Positions 9,298-17,503 of a stretch of DNA of 64,000 nucleotides are shown in pieces. The first letter of the stretch is position 1; the number at the start of each line of letters is the position of its first letter. The notes under the pieces are model-generated. The model saw only the letters and a program-made list of their open reading frames with translations. It was not told the DNA's origin and ran no database searches. The stretch spans positions 69,684-133,683 of the forward strand of contig JBJHDF010000007.1 in assembly GCA_050486405.1 (NCBI GenBank), in the 5' to 3' direction. Made by a program: the position numbers and the translations under genes. This DNA is from JBJHDF01 sp050486405. GTDB lineage: Bacteria; Pseudomonadota; Gammaproteobacteria; Pseudomonadales; Cellvibrionaceae.

Positions 9298-11190
9298 CTA
9301 TTCGTTGGTCAATACCTGAATGGCGCCGGTGACATAGGTCAGGGGCGCGTTCCAGTTGATGGCCACTTCGTTGGTGGAGTAGCTGCACCAGTGGTCCAGA
9401 TAGGAACGGGCTGGCTGGTTGGACGGGTAGTTGGCCGCGCCGCAGTCGCTTTGCACCTGGTTGTGGGGGCCGCCCACCACAAAACCCGGTACCGGATGCT
9501 CATTGTTGTCGGCTTCGGACACGCGGTGGTGCGGATGCATGGGCGTGAAGCTGCCGTGACCGGTGACAAAGGAATAGTCGGTGGCATTGCGCCCCAGTAC
9601 ATAGTCCAGCATGGACTGGGCAGCGTGCAGGTAATCCCTGTTGCCCGGGTCTACCCGGTAGCCCTGAATCAGCATCATGGCCTGGTTCAGCCCGTAGGCG
9701 TTGCTGCCCCAGAAGAAACTGTTGATGGTGATGCGCGCCGGGTGGTTCTGCCAGTAGTTCAACTGCGCATTGGCCTCATTCAGGATGCGGTTCTCAATCA
9801 GAGTGACGTCGGCGATCGCGGTGAGGTTGTCACGATGGTGGGCCAGGGACATCCAGGCCAGGGCGTCGGACTGGGTCCAGCCCGGCACGGAAATGGGTCG
9901 GCCGGTGGCAGTGCTGTAGTAGTCGTCGTTGCCGGTGGTGATGTACAGCTCGGCCGCCGCCCAGGCGCGGGCGCTGGGCAGATTGGAGCCGCCGTACTCG
10001 CCGGTGTTGATGCCCGGGGGATTGGTGAAGGGCACATTGGGGTTGGCTTGCGCCCAGGTCCAGGCGTACTCCGCCGCCTCCAGCATTTCCTGGGCCAGCC
10101 CCGGGCACTGGTCTTCATAATCGGCATAGATGCGACTGGCCATGGCCATAACGGCGGCAAAATTCAGGGTAGAGGCGGTACCCTTGCCGATGGCGTAGCG
10201 CTGGGCGCTTGCATTGTGCGGCATTATGGCGCCGGCGAAGTTGGCGGTGGTGAGTTTGTGGTAGACACCACCGTCGTTGGGGTCCTGCATGGTCAGCATC
10301 CACTCCAGATTCCACAGTGCCTCGTGCAGAATGTCCGGCATGGTGTCGCCGCTCTCCGGGATGTTCAGATACTGCGCCCGGTAGTGATCGCCGAAATGTT
10401 CGTAGGCCGACAGCAGGCTGTGCATGGTGATGCCGGAGTTCACCACATACTTGCCAAAGTCGCCGGCGTCGTACCAGCCTCTGGGTGAGGCGAATACGGT
10501 GCCCTCCGGGCGCAGATTCGTGGCTGCCGAGGCGTGTATCTGTACGTTATTGTCCGGGTGCCCCATGGGGCGGGCGTAGATGCCGGCGTGCTCTGCCAGC
10601 AATTCGGTGCTGGCGCGGTTGAAATAGAAGGCTTTCAAGGCGGCATCGTTGACGGCCAGGTAGGCATTCTCGTCGATGGGGAATGCCCAGGAATCCGGCA
10701 GGCCGTCGACGCGTACCTGGTAGACCCCAGGTGCGGTAAGCCCACTGAAATCGGCGATTTGCACCGACATATTGGCGTGACTCCAGTTGCCGCTGCTGCT
10801 CAGGTTGCCGCTATGAACAACTGCGTCGCTGTTGGCGTCTATCACGGTGAACGTCGTGGCATCGACACTGGGAACCAAAGCCAGCTTTTGACTCGAGGGC
10901 AGATAGCCCAACTGGTTGAGTTTGATCAGTGGCTCACTGCCCGGTTGCATATCGCCGTTCCAGGTGTTCTCCCAGGCGCTGGTTACCTGGCCGCTGTTGT
11001 TGCTGTTGATATTGCAGCGGTGGGCAGTGGATATGTCCGGCAGGCTTTGTCCGTTGTCGTTGTCGTTGCCATTGTCGTTGCCGTTGCCGTTCTGCGGAGG
11101 CGGCTCCGGGGAACTGCCGCTGCCGCAGGCCGCCAGGCCGAGTGTCAGCATGCAGGCGATAAGGCCGATGCGTAATTTTGCGTAATTCAT
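9298..11190 (-). CDS. GH9 endoglucanase, lipoprotein
   Basis: A 630-residue cellulase anchored to the outer membrane or cell surface. The type II signal peptide ends in the lipobox LAAC (Cys near residue 21), followed by a low-complexity Asn/Gly/Asp linker (about 30-48). An Ig-like CelD N-terminal domain (about 85-180) precedes the GH9 (alpha/alpha)6 barrel. Catalytic features are DAGDFGKY near residue 240 (base Asp), the MHPHHR motif near 552 and the acid Glu in TNEVAINWNAPL near 605. The ATG at 11190 is chosen over an upstream TTG because the signal peptide begins there and GGAG lies 9 bases before it. It would act with the GH5 enzyme on cellulose or cello-oligosaccharides. Confidence 0.93.
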   Translation of the reverse strand: MNYAKLRIGLIACMLTLGLAACGSGSSPEPPPQNGNGNDNGNDNDNGQSLPDISTAHRCNINSNNSGQVTSAWENTWNGDMQPGSEPLIKLNQLGYLPSSQKLALVPSVDATTFTVIDANSDAVVHSGNLSSSGNWSHANMSVQIADFSGLTAPGVYQVRVDGLPDSWAFPIDENAYLAVNDAALKAFYFNRASTELLAEHAGIYARPMGHPDNNVQIHASAATNLRPEGTVFASPRGWYDAGDFGKYVVNSGITMHSLLSAYEHFGDHYRAQYLNIPESGDTMPDILHEALWNLEWMLTMQDPNDGGVYHKLTTANFAGAIMPHNASAQRYAIGKGTASTLNFAAVMAMASRIYADYEDQCPGLAQEMLEAAEYAWTWAQANPNVPFTNPPGINTGEYGGSNLPSARAWAAAELYITTGNDDYYSTATGRPISVPGWTQSDALAWMSLAHHRDNLTAIADVTLIENRILNEANAQLNYWQNHPARITINSFFWGSNAYGLNQAMMLIQGYRVDPGNRDYLHAAQSMLDYVLGRNATDYSFVTGHGSFTPMHPHHRVSEADNNEHPVPGFVVGGPHNQVQSDCGAANYPSNQPARSYLDHWCSYSTNEVAINWNAPLTYVTGAIQVLTNE

Positions 11191-11314
11191 AATCGTTGAC
11201 TCCAAACGCTGAGGAATGCCCTTAATAGTTATTAATTATTAATAATATTGCATTGATAGCAGTCTCTTGGCTGCCATAACGGACAATATAAAGGGGTGGG
11301 GGAAGGAATGCGAA

Positions 11315-11366
11315 CCACTTTCCCCGAAACGGAGAAAGTGGCGACAAACGCCCGGTCGGGCCGGGC
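11315..11366 (-). terminator. Two hairpins after pgk
   Basis: CCACTTTC and GAAAGTGG (outer arms of 11315-11341) form a near-perfect 27-base hairpin, and GCCCGG / CCGGGC (11350-11366) a second. Both lie just past the pgk stop (11378). Neither ends in a clear T-run on the minus strand, so they may be terminators or mRNA-stabilising stems. Confidence 0.4.
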
Positions 11367-11377
11367 GCGAGGTGGGG

Positions 11378-12556
11378 TCAGTCCTTGGCGCGCTCTTGCA
11401 GAATGGCCACGGCGGGCAGGGTTTTGCCCTCCACGAATTCCAGGAAGGCGCCGCCGCCGGTGGAGATGTACGATATCTTGTCCGCCAGGTGCCACTTGTC
11501 GATGGCGGCCAGGGTGTCGCCCCCGCCGGCCACCGAGAAGCCCGCGCTGTCGGCTATGGCCCGGGCCACTACTTCGGTGCCCTGGGCGAAGGCGTCGAAC
11601 TCGAAGACGCCGCAGGGGCCGTTCCAGAGAATGGTTTTGGCGTTTTTGACAATCTCCGCCACCCGGGCGGCCGTTTCCGGGCCGTAGTCGATGATTTCCT
11701 CGTCGGCGCCTATGGCGTCCACCGCCTTGACCTGGGTGGGGGTGTCGTGGCGCCACTGATCAAAGGCGGCGGTGGTGGTGCGCACGTCCGTGGCGAAGAC
11801 CACATCGGTGGCGGCGCGCAGGCGCTGGGCCTCGGGGATCAGGTCCTTCTCGTGCAGGGAATTGCCCACCTCGTGGCCGGCGGAGGCGACAAAGGTGTTG
11901 GAGATGCCGCCGCCCACCACCAGAGTGTCGGCGATCTTCGACAGGGCATCGAGCACTCCCAGCTTGGAGGATACCTTGGAGCCGCCGACAATGGCCACCA
12001 GGGGGCGGGCCGGATTGTCCAGCACCTTGGCCAGGGCGTCCAACTCCGCTGCCAGTAGCGGGCCGGCGCAGGCCACCGGCGCGTATTTGGCCACACCGTG
12101 GGTGGAGGCCTGGGCCCGGTGGGCGGTGCCGAAGGCATCCATGACAAAGACGTCGCACAGGGCGGCCATCTTTTGCGCCAGGGTGTCGTCGTTCTTGCCT
12201 TCACCGGCATTGAAACGCACGTTTTCCAGCAGCACTAGGCTGCTGTCACCCATATCCACGCCGTCGGTCCAGTTCCTGACCAGGGGTACCGGCACGCCCA
12301 GCTTCTGGCTGAAATACTCCGCCACCGGCGCCAGGGAATACTTGTCGTCGGGCTTGCCCTCTTCCGGCCGCCCCAGGTGGGACATGACCATGACTTTGGC
12401 GCCCTTGTCCAACGCGGCGCGCAGCGTCGGCAGTGAGGCGTCCAGACGCACGGCGCTGCTGATTTTGCCGTGCTCGTCGAAGGGCACATTGAGATCCTGG
12501 CGGATCAGCACCCGCTTGCCGTTCAGATCCTGATCCCGCATTAACTTGACGTTCAT
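11378..12556 (-). CDS. pgk: Phosphoglycerate kinase
   Basis: The glycolytic enzyme that transfers phosphate from 1,3-bisphosphoglycerate to ADP. The 392-residue length is usual for bacterial PGK. Visible motifs are RQDLNVPF near residue 20, the substrate-binding MSHLGRP near 60, GGSKVSSK near 190-200 and the nucleotide-binding GGGDTLAA near residue 350. It lies downstream of tkt in the same direction. In Pseudomonas a tkt-epd-pgk order is usual; here no epd or gap gene separates the two, only a REP-like repeat. Confidence 0.98.
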   Translation of the reverse strand: MNVKLMRDQDLNGKRVLIRQDLNVPFDEHGKISSAVRLDASLPTLRAALDKGAKVMVMSHLGRPEEGKPDDKYSLAPVAEYFSQKLGVPVPLVRNWTDGVDMGDSSLVLLENVRFNAGEGKNDDTLAQKMAALCDVFVMDAFGTAHRAQASTHGVAKYAPVACAGPLLAAELDALAKVLDNPARPLVAIVGGSKVSSKLGVLDALSKIADTLVVGGGISNTFVASAGHEVGNSLHEKDLIPEAQRLRAATDVVFATDVRTTTAAFDQWRHDTPTQVKAVDAIGADEEIIDYGPETAARVAEIVKNAKTILWNGPCGVFEFDAFAQGTEVVARAIADSAGFSVAGGGDTLAAIDKWHLADKISYISTGGGAFLEFVEGKTLPAVAILQERAKD

Positions 12557-12581
12557 TCAATACTCCAATTCGCTTCAATTT

Positions 12582-12654
12582 CCTCTCCCTCTTGAGGAAG
12601 AGGCCAACGCTCAATTCCCTCTCCTCCTTGGGGGAGAGGGCCAGGGTGAGGGGG
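12582..12654. repeat. REP-like palindromic intergenic element
   Basis: Two imperfect hairpins in tandem between tkt and pgk: CCTCTCCCTCTTGAGGAAGAGG-like at 12582-12603 (partial pairing) and CCCTCTCC / GGGGGAGAGGG at 12617-12640, followed by CCAGGGTGAGGG. This CCCTCACCC...CCCTCTCC style is common in dispersed intergenic repeats of many Proteobacteria. It may stabilise or attenuate the tkt-pgk transcript. Confidence 0.6.
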
Positions 12655-12661
12655 CCGTCAA

Positions 12662-14665
12662 CTACTGGCTCAACAACTCGCCAACGGTTTCCGCAACATT
12701 ATCCGCCGTAAAGCCAAAGTGCTTCAGGACATCACCGCCGGGGGCGGACTCACCGAAGGTGGTCAGGCCCACTACCCGACCGTCGATGCCCACATACTTG
12801 GCCCAGTAGTCCACATGGGCCGCTTCCACTGCCACCCGGGCGGTGACCGCCAGGGGCAGTACGGCTTCGCGGTAGCTGGCGTCCTGCAGATCGAACACCG
12901 AGGTGCTGGGCATGGAAACCACGCGCACTTTTTTGCCCTGCTGCGCCAGTTGCTCGGCGGCCTGCAGGCTGATGGCCACTTCCGAACCGGTGGCGATGAT
13001 GATGGCCTCCGGGGTGCCCTCGCAGTCGCGCAGGATGTAGCCCCCCCGGGTGATATTGGCCAGCTGTTCGGCGCTGCGGCTCACCGGGTCCAGATTCTGG
13101 CGGCTGAACACCAGGGCGGTGGGGCCGTCCTTGCGCTCGATGGCGGCCTTCCAGGACACGGCGGTTTCCACGGCGTCGCAGGGGCGCCAGGTGTGCATGT
13201 TGGGAGTCAGGCGCAGGTTGGCGAGTTGCTCCACCGGCTGGTGGGTGGGGCCGTCCTCGCCCTGGCCAATGGAGTCGTGGGTGTAGACCAGTACATTGTG
13301 CAGCTTCATCAGGGCCGACATGCGCACGGCGTTACGGGCGTACTCCATAAACATCAGGAAGGTGCCGCTGTAGGGAATAAAGCCACCGTGCACGGCCAGA
13401 CCGTTGCTGATGGCGGTCATGCCGAACTCGCGCACGCCGTAATAGATGTAGTTGCCCGAGGCATCCCCGGCGGTGACCGGCCGGGAGCCGGACCAGAGGG
13501 TCAGGTTGGAACCGGCCAGGTCAGCGGAGCCGCCCAGCAGTTCCGGCAGCAGCTTGCCGAAGGCCTCGATGGTGTTTTGCGAGGCTTTGCGGCTGGCGAC
13601 CTTCTCGTTTTTTTCGTGGCATTCGCGGATGAAGGCATCGGCCTTGGCGGCGAAGTCCTTGGGCAGTTCGCCCTTGAGCACACGGCGCTCGAACTCCGCA
13701 GCCAGTTCCGGGTGCGCCTGGCGGTAGGCGGCCAGCTTTTCCTGCCAATCGGACTCGGCGCTGGCGCCTTTGGCTTCGGCGTTCCAGCCGGCGTAGACCT
13801 CTTCGGGAACGGTGAAGGGCTCGTGGGTCCAGCCCAGGGTCTTGCGCACCAGGGCCACTTCGTCGCCACCCAGAGGGGCGCCGTGGCAGCCGTGGGTGCC
13901 CTGCTTGTTGGGCGAGCCAAAGCCGATCACGGTCTTGCAGCAGATCATGGAGGGCTTGCCGGTTTCGGCCCGGGCCTCTTCAATGGCCTTGCGCACGGCG
14001 TTGCTGTCGTGGCCGTCCACGCCGGGGATCACATGCCAGCCGTAGGCTTCGAAGCGCTTGGGAGTGTTGTCGGTAAACCAGCCTTCCACTTCGCCGTCGA
14101 TGGAGATGCCGTTGTCGTCGTAGAAGCAGATCAGCTTGCCCAGGCCCAGGGTGCCGGCCAGGGAGCCAGCTTCGTGGGAGACGCCCTCCATCAGGCAGCC
14201 GTCACCCAGGAAGCAGTAGGTATAGTGGTCCACCACCTGGTGCTCGCCGCGGTTGAACTGGGCCGCCAGTATTTTTTCCGCCAGGGCCATGCCGACGGAA
14301 TTGGCGAAACCCTGGCCCAGGGGGCCGGTGGTGGTTTCCACGCCGGGGGTGTAGCCCAACTCCGGGTGGCCCGGAGTCTTGGAGTGCAACTGCCGGAAGT
14401 TGGCCAACTCGGACATGGGCAGGTCGTAGCCGGTCAGGTGCAGCAGAGAATAGATCAGCATGGAGCCGTGGCCGTTGGACAGGACAAAGCGGTCGCGATC
14501 CGCCCACTGGGGGTTTCTGGGGTTGTGCTTGAGAAAATCGTTCCAGAGTACCTCGGCAATGTCGGCCATGCCCATGGGCGCGCCGGGGTGTCCGCTGTTG
14601 GCCTTTTGGACGGCGTCCATGCTGAGGACGCGGATGGCGTTGGCCAGTTCTGTACGAGAGGGCAT
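12662..14665 (-). CDS. tkt: Transketolase
   Basis: A thiamine-diphosphate enzyme of the pentose phosphate pathway that moves two-carbon units between sugar phosphates. The 667 residues match the family. Motifs seen are SGHPGAPMGMADI near residue 25, the TPP-binding GDGCLMEG near 155, and HDSIGQGEDGPTHQP near 470. AAGGAG lies 7 bases before the ATG at 14665 and only 1 base before the ATG at 14671, so 14665 is the start. A 36-base perfect palindrome, the putative SahR operator, is about 180 bases upstream. A broken second copy of an internal tkt segment lies at about 18751-18862. Confidence 0.98.
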   Translation of the reverse strand: MPSRTELANAIRVLSMDAVQKANSGHPGAPMGMADIAEVLWNDFLKHNPRNPQWADRDRFVLSNGHGSMLIYSLLHLTGYDLPMSELANFRQLHSKTPGHPELGYTPGVETTTGPLGQGFANSVGMALAEKILAAQFNRGEHQVVDHYTYCFLGDGCLMEGVSHEAGSLAGTLGLGKLICFYDDNGISIDGEVEGWFTDNTPKRFEAYGWHVIPGVDGHDSNAVRKAIEEARAETGKPSMICCKTVIGFGSPNKQGTHGCHGAPLGGDEVALVRKTLGWTHEPFTVPEEVYAGWNAEAKGASAESDWQEKLAAYRQAHPELAAEFERRVLKGELPKDFAAKADAFIRECHEKNEKVASRKASQNTIEAFGKLLPELLGGSADLAGSNLTLWSGSRPVTAGDASGNYIYYGVREFGMTAISNGLAVHGGFIPYSGTFLMFMEYARNAVRMSALMKLHNVLVYTHDSIGQGEDGPTHQPVEQLANLRLTPNMHTWRPCDAVETAVSWKAAIERKDGPTALVFSRQNLDPVSRSAEQLANITRGGYILRDCEGTPEAIIIATGSEVAISLQAAEQLAQQGKKVRVVSMPSTSVFDLQDASYREAVLPLAVTARVAVEAAHVDYWAKYVGIDGRVVGLTTFGESAPGGDVLKHFGFTADNVAETVGELLSQ

Positions 14666-14843
14666 AGACATGCTCCTTGATTGCAAGTTGATGGACGAGC
14701 GGCAGGGCCTCTGGTGGGCCTTGCTGTACCGGGTCACTGGATTCAAGCGGAGTAGGGCCCGGTGGAGCCGGTTCGCGAAAAAGGCCGCTATTTTCCCCTA
14801 CCGGGCGGATACAGTAAAGGAGCTGAGTGACACCGGGATTTAT

Positions 14844-14879
14844 GCCCACCTATATCAAAATATTTTGATATAGGTGGGC
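14844..14879. promoter_or_regulatory. Perfect 36-base palindrome, putative SahR operator upstream of tkt
   Basis: The half site GCCCACCTATATCAAAAT is followed by its exact reverse complement (centre between 14861 and 14862). Its central 24 bases are identical to the palindrome at 18931-18954 in front of sahR. It lies between tkt and the end of the ABC cassette, upstream of tkt. SahR is an ArsR-family SAH-responsive repressor known to bind palindromes of this kind; the assignment here is inferred from the shared site. Confidence 0.7.
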
Positions 14880-14902
14880 GCTGCTGCTAGACTGTGGTGA
14901 TG
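14865..14902 (+). promoter_or_regulatory. Relict sahR promoter (duplicate copy)
   Basis: TTGATA (14865-14870), a 17-base spacer, TAGACT (14888-14893) and an ATG 6 bases later (14900) reproduce exactly the promoter-to-start spacing of the real sahR promoter at 18946-18983. After the ATG the homology stops and the sequence is the end of the antisense ATPase gene. It appears to be a leftover from duplication of the tkt-sahR intergenic region. Confidence 0.6.
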
Positions 14903-15687
14903 AAACCGGCTCCCAACTCTGACGGGAGTGCCGCACAAGAATCCTGCACTATACCCAGTTCTTGCAGTATCTCTTCCTTTAGCGCCAGCAGTGCCGGGTC
15001 GGTCAGTTTGCGTGGCTGCTGCTGGGGCACGTCGAACACGGCTTGTATTCGGGCGGGTCTTGGCGAAAGTACAACAATTCTGTTGGCCAGATGAATCGCC
15101 TCCTCCACGTCATGGGTGATCAGAACCACGGTGTGTTGTTCCTCTTCCAGAATGCGCAGCAGCTCCAGACGGATGCGCAAACTCATCAGGGCATCCAGCG
15201 CGGAGAAGGGCTCGTCCATGTAAAGAATGTCGGGTTTGACCGCCAGTGCCCGGGCGATCTCCGTTCGCTTGAGCATGCCGCCGGACAGTTCCCGGGGGTA
15301 GTGATTTTCATAGCCCTTGAGACCCACCAGTTCTGCGTAGTGGTGCGCCGTCGCCTCCCTGTCTTCACCTGTTTTTCCGTTCAGCCCGAACATGAGGTTT
15401 TGCTTCACCGTCAGCCAGGGAAAGATGGACCCGTGCTGTGAAATCAGGATACCCTTGGCATCGGGCTTTCTGCGCGGTTTGCCGTCAATGGTAACGGCGC
15501 CCGAGTCCGGCTGGTCGAAGCCGGCAATGATATTCATAAGCGTTGATTTACCACAGCCGGACGGGCCGACAATGGCGATGAATTCCCCTTCGGTCACAGT
15601 GAGACTGATACCATCCACCACCGATTCGAAAACCCTGCCGGAATGGAAGCCCTTGTGAATGTCCTTGACAGCGATTCTACCGCCCAT
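14887..15687 (-). CDS. ABC transporter ATP-binding protein, nitrate/sulfonate/taurine type
   Basis: The ATPase of an importer of the NrtD/SsuB/TauB group (266 aa). Walker A is GPSGCGKST (near residue 40), the signature is LSGGMLKR (near 137) and Walker B ILYMDEPFSALDA (near 155-168), followed by the switch histidine region ITHDVEEA. It is the last gene of a five-gene cassette and starts inside the end of the permease gene (11-base overlap). The ligand is not a safe guess: the cassette also encodes SCO-like and cupredoxin-like proteins, pointing to copper handling rather than sulfonates. Its stop codon is within the relict sahR promoter copy. Confidence 0.93.
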   Translation of the reverse strand: MGGRIAVKDIHKGFHSGRVFESVVDGISLTVTEGEFIAIVGPSGCGKSTLMNIIAGFDQPDSGAVTIDGKPRRKPDAKGILISQHGSIFPWLTVKQNLMFGLNGKTGEDREATAHHYAELVGLKGYENHYPRELSGGMLKRTEIARALAVKPDILYMDEPFSALDALMSLRIRLELLRILEEEQHTVVLITHDVEEAIHLANRIVVLSPRPARIQAVFDVPQQQPRKLTDPALLALKEEILQELGIVQDSCAALPSELGAGFITTV

Positions 15688-16435
15688 AGCGCCACCTCAC
15701 GGATTTGAGTCTTTCCAAAGATTTCATCAGGCCGTCCAGCAACAATCCGATGAGACCGATAATGACCATGCCTGAAATCACCAGATCGTAGCGATTGCCC
15801 GCATTGCGGGCGTCCATGATCATGTACCCCAGGCCGGAGTTGAGAGCGATCATTTCCGCCGCCACCACCACCAGCCAGGCAACTCCAAGTGAAATGCGCA
15901 TGCCCACTACCAGGTCTGGCAGTACGGCCGGGATAATCACCTGACGATATCGTCTGGCTCGGGAAACACCAAAGTTGTCCGCCGCACGCAAGTAACGCTT
16001 GTCAATGGCGTGTACCCCAGCGGCGGTTTGTACGATCATGGGAAATAGCGAGGCAATGAAAATAAGAAAAATGGGCGAGGCGTTGCCGACGCCAAACCAG
16101 AGAATGGCCAGCGGAATCCAGGCAATGGGAGAGATGGGCCTGAGAATCTGTACCAATGGGTTGAGCGTAATGTAGGCGCCATCAACCCGTCCCATCCACA
16201 GCCCCAGTGGAATGGCGATGCTCAGCGCCAGAAGGAACCCTGTGCCCACCCGCATCAGCGAAGAGCCGATATGATTCCAGATAATACCGTCTTCCACCAG
16301 CTCCAGAGTGCCACTGACAACTTGCCAGGGTGTGGGAAATATAAGACTCTGGCTGGCGACCACTATCCACCACCAGCCAGCAACCAGCAGCGCCAGCAGG
16401 ATAAGGGACGGAAACATTTGTTTGATTCTTGACAC
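15677..16435 (-). CDS. ABC transporter permease, nitrate/sulfonate/taurine type
   Basis: An inner-membrane permease of 252 residues with about six hydrophobic segments and the cytoplasmic EAA-type loop around residues 150-175 (AADNFGVSRARRYRQVIIPAVLP region). It belongs with the SsuC/TauC/NrtB group. I start it at the GTG at 16435, preceded by GTGAGG at a good distance, rather than at the TTG at 16471. It would pair as a homodimer with the adjacent ATPase and receive ligand from the substrate-binding protein encoded three genes upstream. Confidence 0.92.
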   Translation of the reverse strand: MSRIKQMFPSLILLALLVAGWWWIVVASQSLIFPTPWQVVSGTLELVEDGIIWNHIGSSLMRVGTGFLLALSIAIPLGLWMGRVDGAYITLNPLVQILRPISPIAWIPLAILWFGVGNASPIFLIFIASLFPMIVQTAAGVHAIDKRYLRAADNFGVSRARRYRQVIIPAVLPDLVVGMRISLGVAWLVVVAAEMIALNSGLGYMIMDARNAGNRYDLVISGMVIIGLIGLLLDGLMKSLERLKSVRWRYGR

Positions 16436-16463
16436 AAAAACCTCACCGGATTGATGACAAATC

Positions 16464-16895
16464 TTATTCAATCGTTATGAAATGGCGCGTCAGGTTTTTC
16501 ACACGCCAGCGCAGGCGGGGCCAGCCAGGTGTGGGTTCCGGATCGACAATAACCGTCATCTGTCCGCTGACATGGGCGGTGCAGGCAAACTGATAAATGG
16601 TCGCCAGCCCGAAGGGCAGACTGAAACTCTGATCCGGCATGATCAGCGTTGGTCCGAAGATCTGAGGGACATTGTCAAGGTTTCTCAACACCAGTATGTC
16701 GCGTACGCCAAGGGCAAGGTAGATGGTGTCCGGCAGTATATCGACAGGGTCACCTGACATCCGCCTTTCCCAGGTGCCGTTGGGGATTTCAAACACCTCT
16801 TCCCGGGAGTCGTAAGCCACCGGCAACAGTGCTGTCGCCAGCATTACCGCCATCGCGGCCAGCCCGCAGGCAATTCCGGCAGTCCGTGGTGTCAT
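16464..16895 (-). CDS. Cupredoxin-like periplasmic protein
   Basis: A 143-residue protein with an N-terminal membrane/signal segment (about 7-27) and a cupredoxin-like domain. Near its C-terminal half the stretch CTAHVSGQM gives the C-x2-H-x4-M spacing of copper ligands. The upstream ligand that is normally His in the N.D...H.FGP-type motif appears as Gln (NLDNVPQIFGP), so a standard type 1 copper site may be incomplete. It overlaps the SCO gene by an ATGA and precedes the permease. The neighbours suggest periplasmic copper transfer or sensing; the exact role is unknown. Confidence 0.7.
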   Translation of the reverse strand: MTPRTAGIACGLAAMAVMLATALLPVAYDSREEVFEIPNGTWERRMSGDPVDILPDTIYLALGVRDILVLRNLDNVPQIFGPTLIMPDQSFSLPFGLATIYQFACTAHVSGQMTVIVDPEPTPGWPRLRWRVKNLTRHFITIE

Positions 16896-17488
16896 GGCGT
16901 CTCCGGCCGGGGTTCTTCCCGCAACAGTATGCGAATGTCGTGGGCAATGTCATCGGCGCTGGTGCCGAAGGGCACCAGTGTTCTCAGCATACCCCGGCGA
17001 TCAACCAGGTAGAGGTACGACGAGTGATGCACCTCGTAGTGGCCCTCACCGTGAGCCTCCTTTTCGGTCATTATGCCGTAGTCCTGCCGCACTTCGGCCA
17101 GCCGCTCAGGTTGCCCTGTCAGGCCGATAAAATCCGGGTGAAAGTAAGACAGGTACTCGCGCAATTGCCCGGTGGTGTCACGTTCCGGGTCAACGGTCAT
17201 AAATACCACCTGTATCTTATCCGCCAAATCGCCCAACTGTTCCACGGTCGCGGTCAGAGTAATCAGGGTGGTGGGGCAGATTTGCGGACAGTGGCTGAAG
17301 CCAAAACCCAGCACCATGACCTTGCCCCGGTAATCACTGAGGGTGAAGTCTTTGCCGTGGGATCCTGGCAGGGTGAAGTCCGGTGCTTGCCGGGCGGGAT
17401 CGAAAACGCCGGATTTCAACCTGGACTCCGCCGCCGTGGCAGTGCCGGCCACCAGCAGTATCACGGATATCATGTGTAAAAGTTTCAT
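16892..17488 (-). CDS. SCO1/SenC family copper chaperone
   Basis: A 198-residue exported thioredoxin-fold protein. The signal peptide covers about residues 1-19 (ending TATA). The copper-binding CxxxC is CPQIC in FSHCPQICPTT near residue 67, with the third ligand His in VHHSSYLYLVD near 155; GFSHC and FMTVDPERD are typical of the family. SCO proteins deliver copper to cytochrome oxidase CuA or act as thiol reductases. No oxidase genes are nearby; instead it sits between an ABC substrate-binding protein (15 bases upstream) and the cupredoxin-like gene (4-base overlap), so it is part of the import cassette. Confidence 0.93.
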   Translation of the reverse strand: MKLLHMISVILLVAGTATAAESRLKSGVFDPARQAPDFTLPGSHGKDFTLSDYRGKVMVLGFGFSHCPQICPTTLITLTATVEQLGDLADKIQVVFMTVDPERDTTGQLREYLSYFHPDFIGLTGQPERLAEVRQDYGIMTEKEAHGEGHYEVHHSSYLYLVDRRGMLRTLVPFGTSADDIAHDIRILLREEPRPETP

Positions 17489-17503
17489 GGCAACTGGTCC
17501 GGT

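Noticed and set aside
12719..14680. 653-codon open frame antisense to transketolase
   Set aside because: Shadow of the highly expressed tkt codon pattern; low-complexity product and no ribosome-binding site.
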